From positions 15,014,251-15,078,250 of the forward strand of contig OU964931.1 of NCBI GenBank assembly GCA_918807975.1: a DNA stretch of 64,000 nucleotides, given 5' to 3'. A program made the position numbers and the translations under genes. Within the stretch, counting starts at the first letter, position 1. Every line of letters starts with the position of its first letter. Shown here in pieces: positions 31,967-43,900 of the stretch. The notes beneath the pieces were generated by a model. That model made no database searches. It saw only the letters and a list, made by a program, of their open reading frames with translations, and was not told the DNA's origin. Source of the stretch: Aplidium turbinatum. Its lineage: Eukaryota; Chordata; Ascidiacea; Aplousobranchia; Polyclinidae.

Positions 31967-34900
31967 ATGCTGTGATTCAACTGTGTGAGCAGTTTAAAGT
32001 AACCAACGAACCAATCACTGATGACAACCCAGACTTGCACAGGTGTTCATTTTTAAATAGAATTTGTGAAGAGTTGCTATGTTTTGATTATATTCGGTAA
32101 CGTAACCTTTTTCCACTAAGCTTTATCTCAGAACACTTCAGATGCAGTAATTTAATGTTTCTATTACCGTATATAGCAAGTTTATACTATTTCAACACAT
32201 GATTGTAATCTGTATTAAAGTGAACGTCATAATAAACAAGCAACACTTTTTTTATTACAGATTAGGTTTATATGAAATAATAGATATATTTACAATTATA
32301 CATAATAGACTTTTGATGAAGGCTAATGAAGTTATGAGGAAAATCTGAATAGAAACTTGAACTGTAATTAGTATCATTTGATCTGATGTGAAATATACAT
32401 ATCAGCACTGACTGCAGTTATCTATTATTTATAGGAAATATGCTGCTGTTCAGTTTACCAATGAACAAAACTGGATCAGACATCAAGACCGGATTTATTT
32501 AGTGCTCAGCAGCAATTTTATTGTAAAGAGTTTTTAACCTTTTGTTCATGTTATGCAGACTGTGTGCGAAATTGGAGTTTCTGTTCACGTCTAGTCTAAG
32601 AGAGCAGTCGATACTTGGTGTTCCACGTAGTTACTGGAACTGGATTCATGCTTGTCTAAAAGTAAACAAGGGTTTGAGTGATGGAATCCGTTATGTCCGA
32701 GGAAACAAAGAGGTGAAAACATCTTTATGTGTTGAATTTTAAAGATGATTGTTTAATTTTTTTTTATTTAAAGTGGCCATGCGCAGTGCGCACTGCGCAG
32801 TGTTAATCACATTGACATCAGTAGAATTTGATATTTTACCTGTTTTTAAGTTCTCAGGCCACCACTTATTTGCACTGCTGTAACAAAACAAAACTACGGT
32901 TGATTTGAAACTTTATTTATTGAAACAGTAATAACTAACACTTTATTTATTGTGCAATGATTTTTATCAGTAAATGATTTCAAAATTGATTGCAATTGTT
33001 CATTTTTGCATTGTGGCTAGTTCCTGGAATGATTCTAACCATTTAATTATTTGCATGTAAACTTCTCGGTAGATCAACAAACGATTGTCTGAAAAAATTT
33101 ACTTTCTTTGACAAAAGAAAACTACAGCAAAATTATTTTTTTAAGCTGAATATACATATGTGTATGTACAATGTACATAGCTTAAAAGAAAGTGATACAG
33201 GTTTAGTTTTAGTCCTATATATATAAATAATAGCCTAATGCATGTGATTGCAGCTGACATCCATGCAGAAAGGATTTATTCAATATTAATATGACACATA
33301 CTGTATTATACATATAAGGCTATGTAGTTACTCGTTTATGTATCTTTAGATTGTCAGATTATTGTGCAAATGCCAGCATTTGATGAATGCAAAATAGCAG
33401 TACTATTTTTCTACAACTAATAGTACGGTATCTATAAAATGTGTTTACTTTTTGATTTGTTGATGCTGTGGAATAAGTTGGACTAAAATGCATTATCCTT
33501 TAATATTTTTCTTTAAAGCTTTCCACCATGCCATCATTCCTTAGTGTCGTCTAGCTATAAAAAACAAACTTTCAGTTTTCAGCAGTAGTTTTAGTAACAA
33601 ATGATGGCAGTTTTAAAACTCTATCTATTTGTTTTTTTTAATTTTTATCTAGCATTTGCGGGAAAGCAGACTTGAGCGCTATGCATCGGTGTACGCCTTC
33701 CGACGTACACCTGACGCACGTTGCAGCCGACTGCAATGTCTGTTTCCGGTTTACTCTACTTATGACTTAAATTTGGTACTACCCATTACTCGAAATCGAT
33801 CACTGGGTAGAGGCAATTATCGTAAAGTTTCTTGCCCAGAGAAACAACAGCAAGTGCGGGTGGCTGGAGTCGAACATGCAGGCTCTCGACTGCAAGTCCA
33901 ACGCGCTAACCACTCGGCCACTGCTGCCGACTTTGCAGGTTCACTCTACTGCTGGAAAAGGAAGGCTGTTCGTGCGTTACAGTTTGGTTCACCACACATT
34001 AGCGGATAGCTTGCAAAACTGTGTCATGAACAAGGCAACCACCAGTCAACACATCAATCCCAGATCAATCTTGGCAAATCCACTGTATTCATCCGCATTG
34101 GTGACGGCTTTATACGATCTTCATGGTATCAACTTTGATCTCAATACCAAAGGTTATGACCTGGACTCTGGTTGGCCAACGTTTGCTAGGTTTGTTGTAT
34201 ACATTACATATACTGTAGTTTTACAATTTTGGCAGAGAGGTTAATTTGTTAAATCAAAACCAAGCTAACACCACTGCGTTTATTATGTCACAAAAGAGAA
34301 ACAAAGAAATAAATCTAGCACTTGTCAAGCAGTTGAAAGCTGATTGACAGAGAGTGTACTGCACACTAAAATATGAAATGCAAGAGTATTGATTGCGCAA
34401 TCTTGCGTTGATGCTACACGGGTTGATGTATAACCGAAAACGTTCGCATTTTTATTATGTTACTAGATAAATGCCCTGATACTGCTTGGTTAGCTTGCTT
34501 GTACAGTATTAATTTACTAAGAATGCATGTATTGTATATATACCTTACATTGCTGACCGATGATGCGCTGAAATTAAGCAATCTTTTGTGGCGTATTTGT
34601 GCAATAGGTATTATTTCCGAATTGCGGTCGTTTTGCAGTAAAACAAGCCAAGCTACGGACAAGTGGGAAATTCAAAGTAATGCCGAAAGCACGTCCAGTG
34701 GGTCCACTACTTTACCGATGGACTCCGTTCATGCTCACAGTAGTGGTAAGGGATTTCTGAATGCTTTAGTTGTTATTGGGTACTCTTTCTGCGATTAATT
34801 TGCCATTAATACCACTTTCTTTATGTACAAAAAGTTATATGTTCCTGCTGCTGTGCTAACGTTTCACATATTGTGTTAAACTTCATCCTCGAAGCAGATA

Positions 34901-37900
34901 GTGTACACGACACACGTGTAATATTTTTTTTATCTCTCTGATGTCATTTAGCACTCCATGTTAAATATTGTTGAAGACCTTAAGTTTTTCAATTCTAAAT
35001 TGTAATTCAGTTCTTTTATCGCTTTCAGGGTCATTTCATTATAATAGGAACATTGATTGGCACCACCTAATTTCTGAAAAGAATGGTGCAAATTTGATGA
35101 AAATCAGATAAGTGGTTCTCGAGTTATAAGTGAAATAACCCATGACCACTAGGTAGCTTCATAGTTAAGGAGCAATGGAAAAACGGCAATATCTGAAGAA
35201 CCGCTCAACATATTTGGATAATTTTAGCTCTACCCCCATGTTTTCTGAGGTGGTCTATCTGTTAATGAACACTAAAACAAGTTTTGGCTATTACTTTTTG
35301 AGATAAAAAGAAATTGACCTCTTGTCGTTACACATCATGGTTTTATTGGTTACTTACTTTAGTTACAACTTTGGTTACAAACTTTAAAAAAAATTTTTTT
35401 TTTTAATTAGGTAAAGGAAAGATTGATAAAAAGTTTGGCAAAAACAGAAAAGTGCTAAAGTCTCAACTTTCTGCACAAATCGTCTATAACACCTGCACAA
35501 AGTGATAATAACAACAATCACCCAAAAACCTACCAGTATGAATTGAATATGACATCACAAATAATAACTATCACATCACAAAGGAGTATTGAACCTTTTC
35601 AGGAAATATAAAAAACATCAAAAAGTTTCCATTTTACTTCAATTAAATGTGATTTGGGCAAAAAGTTGAGACTTTAGCACTACACTGTTTGTGCCAAACT
35701 TTTCATCAATCTTTCCTCTACCTAATTAAAAAAAAGTTTTTTTAAAGTTACGCGTCATGGTTTTATTGGTGCATAACGACAAGAGGTCAATTTAGTAAGT
35801 TATCTCAAAAAGTAGTAGCCAAAACTTGTTTTAGTGTTCATAAACAGATAAACCACCCCAGAAAACATGGGGATAGAGCTAAAAATTATCCAAATATGTT
35901 GAGCGGTTCTTCAGATATTGCCGTTTTTTCATTGCTCCTTATCTATAAAGCCATCTAGTGGTCAATGGTTATTTCACTTATAACTCGAGAACCACTTGTC
36001 TGATTTTCATCAAATTTGCACCATTCTTCTCAGAAAAGTGAGAAGCATGTTTTAAGCCAATAGAAAAATTAGGTGGTGCCAAAATTTGAAAATTTTGTTT
36101 GTATTATAATTAGGGCGATTTTTTTGTAACCTAAAAAATTCAAAAAAGTGACTTTATTTTTGCAAAAAGTAACCAAAAAGTAACTTTATTCAACGAAAAC
36201 AAGAAAGCGTAAAAAAGCAGCAATTCAACACAAAAAAACATTTAAATTATATAGCTTCAATTTGTGCTCAAATTATAGTTGCACATTCAAATTACACAAT
36301 TACACATATGTAATGTTTTACATTCTCTGGCAGGAAGTTTCTGTCAATCAAACACTTTAGCTGTTGCAGGGAAAACAAGTGGTTAAATATAGTTAACACA
36401 ATTTGTTTCATCGAAAAAATTACTTTACGAGTTTCGGGAATACACGCGATACGAACAAGCATGGGCTCGTGCAAACCTAATATCCGTACCATAGTAGAAG
36501 ATACATTACAAGTCTTGGCATTAGGTCTTCATAGAATGTAAATTCATCTCTACAGTAGCAATGAAAGAAACATAAACAAGGAAATTAGGCAAAAAAGTAT
36601 GCAAAATAAAGTGACCTAACGAATGAAAAGTAACCTAAAAACACAAAAAGTAACTTTTAGTAACTTTATAACTTCTTAAATATTAACCCCATGGCCATGA
36701 AATTTTGGCTCTACATTTCTTTTGTTAATTGGTACAACTAAAAAAAAGTAACTTTAGTAACAAAAAATCGTCCTAATTATAATGAAATGACTCAACAATA
36801 TAATTTTACTCATGTACAGGCCTAACTGACACAATGTCAAACTACAAGGCTTTTGATTGTAAATCAATTCTTCTATTGCCAACTTTTGCGTTGCAACGTA
36901 ACAAATTTTATGTACAGTGTTTAGCTATTGCTTTTAGGTTAGTATTGCTTTTAGCTTATTAGCTGTTTTTTTTTTATCTTAGTATTGCATTTTGACTGAA
37001 GATCGCACAAAGTGCAGCAGACTTCATACAATAAGAAATAAGAATGGCCATTACTTTAAAATAGAGTTTTCTTTCAACCATAACATTTCGTTTTGTGGCT
37101 CCCCAGTGTTACTTTGATTCGTTTATTCCTTTGCAGTCAACACTGCTTCACATGTTGATCGCAGACTGGAGGACCTTATGTTTGAGTTGGCTCAAGCAGA
37201 TAACAAAACGAAAACACAACAGGTAACCACAGCTCAATCTTCAATAATAAACGGGTCAACATTTTAGGGTTGAACACGAAAATGCATTTGAAACCTGAAA
37301 GCTAAATTTTCTGAAAGCATCTAACTGGCAACTTGCTTGCCTGGAAAATGAATTTGTTTATATTTCTGTATTGTTGAAGCGATGTACTGCATAATGGCAC
37401 TTAGTTTTCATTTTTATTTTACGGACGAAGTGATATGCCTCTGTATCAGCTACACCCCTGGATATTGGTGATCCTCGCTGTTAACTTTTTTAGTGGAATT
37501 GATGGTTTAGTTTTCTAGTGCTGGCTGCAGTGCTCATCCACTGAAACACAATTTAAAAGCATAAAATTATAATGAATCCGTTTTTATGCTTCACTGATAT
37601 TTTCTCGCCCCGTGAGTGAGTAGTTTCAAAGCTAGCAACATACATTACAAGATATAATATTTTAAAAATGTACAACCAATGTCGGATGAAAAGGTTAGTC
37701 ACACAAACATTAAATTGAAATCACTGCTTCGTAAAATAACGTACAATATACCAACTGTGTAATAAGCTCCGGACATTGCGTGTAAGCCGAACAATTGGAT
37801 TAATCGAGCATATTATTAAAAACGAAATTAAATCAAGGTCCGAGCTGTTTAAACCTAACCATGAACGCTGGTACATTGGTGTGAAGAAAACCGCGACGCA

Positions 37901-40900
37901 AATGTGACATAATTTTAGTGTGAATTCACTCACAAAATAATAATTAAGCCTTGCTTTTCAAATCTTGTATAAACAATGCAAAGAAAATAATTCAATACGT
38001 TTTTTGTGCATCATTTGTTTTGAGCATGCGCTTTGTCATGTTGCCCAAAACGTTGGTAAAGTATATATATCAAGTACGGTATTGTCTATTGTTTGCTTGC
38101 ATTTCAAAATGTCCCATTAACATATAGGTCTTGTTAAAAGTTAAATAACTCTGATGCACAGTTTTAAACGTCTTGTCAATCATGCGAGGGAAAGGCTGAT
38201 TTAAAGTTCGCGAGTTTCCTCTGCTTGGATACCCCTGTCGGAACATGATTTGTCTGCAGTGGGCTCAGGTTCGGTAACCCTTTGACTGTTCAGTTATACA
38301 GTATTTACTGATTACTATTTGCCTGTGACTTTTTGACACCGTTCACTTCTCAATATTCTATTATGATAGGACGTTATTTCAAGCCATGAAGCAAAGACAG
38401 AGGCCATGATACAGCCAACCCACGAGGAAGATGATGCTTTGTTTCAGAAAATAGCTGACCTTGAATCGAAAAATCGTCTCCTACACGATACCATCGACCA
38501 GTTGTCTTCAGATTCTCAGGTACTTTATGAGTCATTGAAAGTGTTTTTTGTTCAATGCGCTTTCTATGTTGAGTTACAAGAGCGAAAAAAAATACTTTCA
38601 CTTTCCCTATTCCCCGCTGCAATGTAGTCCATGTGGATGTTATTTTCGGACAAGTTTTGTATCTCATTTTAGAAATTCATAGCTGCAAGACGGGGTATGT
38701 AGGACCGTGGCATACGAGAATACTACTGTGTATTTGAGTAGGCCTTGGTAGGACTTTGTATGATAAACTCTAACACTAATTTGATAGTCACACAGACTGA
38801 TTTTATAATTTGCAACAGGCTCTCGAACAGCGGTGGAGCGAAAAGTACGATATATTATTGGAGAAATTTCGCTCTTCCGAAGAAAAGAACGAGACTCTTT
38901 CTTCTAAAATCGAACAACTGGAACAAGAAAAGAAAACTTTGGCTGATCAGTCAAAGTCTGATGGTTCTGTTGCGGCTCCTGCGACCATTTACGCCTTTTC
39001 ATCTCATTCCAACAGTTCCGCTCATGAAATGGACGACAAGTCAGACACTCCTGGGAACATTTACTCCTTGGCTCCCGCTTCTTCATCTCATTCCTACAGC
39101 TCCGCTCATGAGTTGGACGACAAATTAGACGTTCCTGCGATCGTTCACACCTTAGCTTCTGCCTCTTCATCTCATTCTAACAGCTTCGCACATAAAATGT
39201 GCTACAAATTAGACGAACTGACCAAGAAAAATCTTGTCTTAGCTGAACAGCTTGCCGATTCTCAGGCGCAGTGCGCTCTTTTTCAATCGAAAATGAAGGA
39301 GCATTTGTTTAAGACGGATACCCTTCCAGACTCGGAGGACAAAGTTGAAATGCAACAAGCAAAGATTGAAGAATTGAAAACAGAGGTGTGCGCCATAAAA
39401 CTACAACATGAGACATTTCTCTGTCGCGTGAAAGATGCTTTGCAACTCGATGGCAAAGAAACTAGTGAGGTAAGGTCGCTATAATCGTTCTACTGCGATT
39501 CTTACATACGTTCACTATTGTACTGAACATTTCACTGGTTTATAGCACTTATCAACCCATATTTCTTCACTGGTTAACATTTTTTGTGCCAAGAAAGTTT
39601 CTATGGTTTAGGGATGTGTACTCCAACAGTGAATCATTCACAAATTAAACAAATCAACCGATTAAGAAGCTTATTCCGAGAATTTTTTTTTACATGCACC
39701 ATTCCCAACCGTATTTCGTGGATTAGAATGCCGATTACTATTCCATCGATAACTGTGTACAAACCGATTTTCGATTTAACGGTTTTCTAAATCGGTCGTT
39801 TTTAAACTATCTGCTGATGGTGGCATCCAACCCTTAATGTTGTTGAGTCAGAAAAATACATTGTTTTTTGAATTAGCTTTGGTTTTTGAGATATTTCATA
39901 TTTTCGGTTCAAAACATGTTAAAAGTACACACATTTTCACATTTTTAATTTTTAGATTTTTAGACCACGTCGATGGTGCTGTATTTGTTTTTATAAGCGG
40001 GTATATGTAGTGTTTTTTTATATTTATCATGTGATATTGTAAAAATGGCGCCCAATCAAAGAAGCTTTTGTTTGCAAGTAATGTTTTAACGTGATAAATC
40101 AACAATTTTTTTTTTAGAAAATTAAGTATTTTAAGCCGCCAACAGCACATTTTTGTACCGTAGAAACAGGTGACGTCAAAACACAAATAATACTTAATTT
40201 AGCAGTGATCACTGATCAGACTGGATTGCATAAACTGTTCCTGTTTCATTCCATGAACTGTGAACAAGGCATATTAATATACACCTGACATTTGATCCGG
40301 ATAAACGGTCAGGATGAAGTCGCGAGGGTTTCCCGTGGTTGGGGAGAGATCCAGTAAACCTTAATTCTCGTTTTAATACACGAATCAGCAACGTTTCAAA
40401 ACGTGCATTCTACATCCCTTCAATTATTTTTTTTTTAGTTTTTCAGCATAGAAAATCCTGAACGGGATGTACGTTATTGACTGCAGACAAAGGCCAACTG
40501 TTCAGTACTTTAGGTTCTCTATGCCATAGGGAACCAACGCATGGGTCGCGACCCATTATTGGCGTTTTTTTAACATTTACATGTTGTTCGTGTTATGTGC
40601 GTGAGACGCAATCTGTAACTGAGTTTTACTGTCCGTGTTGGAGTGTGTTTATGTGTAACATGTGATTCCATTATTTTCATTTTACAAACTTCTAAACATT
40701 CCAGTTGAATGAAATCATAGAAAGCACGAGGTGTCTGTGCGAAATTGCTGAAGAGGCACTGAATAAAACTGCAGCCAAGTCCAGTGATCACCTGACCGTC
40801 CGTGCTGTTACTTTCCAAGGTAAGCAAATCAGCCGGCTTTGACTTTCACCCTGGTTCATGTTGAAATCAGCCTTCGTGGCAATGCTAGCCACATTATTTT

Positions 40901-43900
40901 GTTGTTTTCCTTGGAAATTTGCGACTATCCCAGCTCGATCATTGTTGGGTGTCGTCTTCTTAGTTGCACCAAAAAAAAAACTTTCTTGAACACTTCGGTC
41001 GTGACAAAAACTAGCACACATTGATTTCAACACTGAGTTGCATGAGTAGCTATGGCAATTTGCAATATGTATTCGCTATTTTTCTTACATAATTTTACAG
41101 AAGAGAACAACCAAACGGCGATTGAACCTGGACCTAGCAAGTGCCGCGTCAAGGAAATGGATGACGAAGTCATTCAATTAAAAGTAAGATGAAGTTGGTA
41201 TACCGTATATACTTTGAAGATAGACCGAAAGTGGTAACCTACTTAAAGTGATACCCAAAGTGCAATTGAATCTTCTTCACCGCATGGCCAGTAGTGAGGG
41301 GTTATACTGTGTGGTTTGTGTGCTGTATTAACATGAGCGATTTCATTTTATACCATACAGTTCGAGCAAGAGATGTATTCCAGTAAGGAAACGTTTTCAT
41401 TACCACATACATAGAAGAATAGTCTTGTTCAAGTTCCGATGCAGCGTATTCATATAATTCCATCAGCTGCGCGGACCAGTGATAAAAGGGTGTTGCTTGA
41501 AAGGTCGTCGGTTCAACACCCACGGAGGGCACGTGACTGTGTTTTGAGGCGACTCCCTATAACCTGCTTGTAGGTGGACAAGAAGATCGGCCGTATTGCC
41601 TTCCTGGCCTACGACCAAAATCTGCAACAATTAGACGTAGAGCTTCTGTAGAGAGTTTGTCTTGTTGAACCATAGGCATATGTTAAACTTGGTCACGTTG
41701 CTCGGTTTCGTATGCCTATGGTTCAATTAGACGTAGATATTACAATTACTAAAAGAAAGTAAACTTGTACATGGTTAAACCTAAACATCTGGTGGATGGT
41801 GCTAAAGCTCGGCATTTTCTAAACAGCTATTTCTAACTTCTGCTATGTTTGGTACAAATAGCCTCACACATCCTACTCCTGACGTGTCGAATTACTTGAG
41901 TTTATTTATGTCAGACGCGAAATGATCCATAAAACAATCAGATGAAAACATCAACTTACATTGATCACAGGTTCAACTTGAGGTAATGAGCACAAAAGCT
42001 GCTGTGCGAATTGCGGAGCTTGAAGATCAAATTTCCACAACGAATCAAGACAAAGATTCCCACGAGCGTAGCTATCGGGAAGTACTTGCCGATCTTCAAA
42101 AAACACGAGAGGATTTGAAACAAACCGAATCTGAGCTGGAAGCTGCTCGAGATAGGTGCAGCGAACTTTATCAGAAAGAAAGGTGCTCTTAAATATACTT
42201 AGCGAAAGTTTTTCTGTCATTGCGATTTGAAGATTTTGTGTGATTTTTCACTGTGCGAGTGCTTTTTCTAACATTGCACGCCTTTCATGACATTTGTGCA
42301 TTTAGACTTTTTACCTCAGTATTTCTTTTTGATTTTATTTATCTAATTTAAGTTTTTATCTTAAAGTATTTACTCTAGTGGTGTGTGTTTTTCTAATACT
42401 ATTGTTGTAACATATTCCACTGCCATACTCAGCAATGTGCCATAAAGTTCTTCCAGCAGTTAGTGAGCGAAGACTTGAAAAAGAGAATTGCTGTTTCTGT
42501 ATTTTGTTGAGCCGCAAGCAAAAGAACTTAAGCAACACTATGGTATTTACGACGATGCAAAAAGAAAGCGTTTTTGAGTGATGTTTGACAAAGGCTAGAT
42601 GCATAGCCGAAAACGTCCACACATTTATGTTTCCTTTGCATCATGATCAATGCGATGGTTATGCTTAGTTTCGTTTGCTCATACCTAGACAGCAAAGCAA
42701 CCGCTTTTACATTGATTTAACGTCTGCACACGTTGAATCAATGTAAAAACGGTTGCTTTACTGTCTGGGTAATTCAGCCAATTAATCTCTCTTAAGTTTG
42801 ATTTGAAAAGCAAATACGTTACAAGTTGAAATAACTTCAAACACACTTTACGCCAACCACACAAGAGCATGTGCGAGGGATCTTATAACCTTAGCCAGCA
42901 AAGAAGTCCTTTTTGACATTGATTTAACATCTGCAGACGTTGACTCAACCAATGCCGACGTTAACATAAGTTAGTTTGTTGAATGGGATCTTGCTTTCTG
43001 CCACTGCTGTGTTTGGTGCTTCTCATTATTAGGTGTTTTTGTTTTGTTTTACTGTTCATATTCTGCCTTTTGAGTTGACGATCTTTGTGCGAAAGTATTT
43101 ATTGTTCCATAGTTTCGATGGCTTTGAATCACCGTGATTTAAAACAAGTTATGTGAAAATTGAAAAACATTGAGCATATTTCTGCAAAGTTTTAAGGTGT
43201 TTTCTCATAAACTAAAAACGAAGTTTTTTGGCGTTTTTTCTTCAATAAACCTCCAGAGGAAGTTGCGATTGGTAATGGACAGAAACACGAGAAAGGAAAG
43301 CTAAACTTGAGATAAAGGACTCTGCAGTTTTGGTGAGTGAAAGTTTTTTTCTCTCGGTTTCTGTCCATTACACTGCCTTTCCTTTTCATACCTTTAGCTT
43401 GATAATTTCTATACTTTGCAGCGGTTTGAAAGAAGAGCTCGAAGCCACCAAGCGACATTATGAAGATGAAATATGCGAAAACGAATTTCTTCTCGAAGAG
43501 TTACAAGTAATATTTTGCGCACAGAAAGTTTTCCTCTTCTAGAAAACAATAATGATTGTAAATTTTAGCAAAACAAAATGTCCGTTTAAAAGTTGGTTTG
43601 GTTTTGAATCTTTATCTTCGGACTGACAAAGCCTTGATAGGTTATTCTTGATAGTTTTGCATGTTTCTTATCGTTTTCCTGTCTTCAAAAAGTTGCTGTA
43701 TTGCCTCAGGTGAACTCATACTTCTCTTCATTTCCTTCAAAGAGACCATGCTGAAGTATCAGGGTCGGCCACTATGTTAGCAACAAACACTTCTCAACGA
43801 TAAAAGAATTGTTTGTAAAATTGTTTACTCGCAGGCAGAAATGAAGCACCAGACCTCTCTGAATGAAACCCTCGACCAGAAGTTGGGCCAAGAGAAAGTG

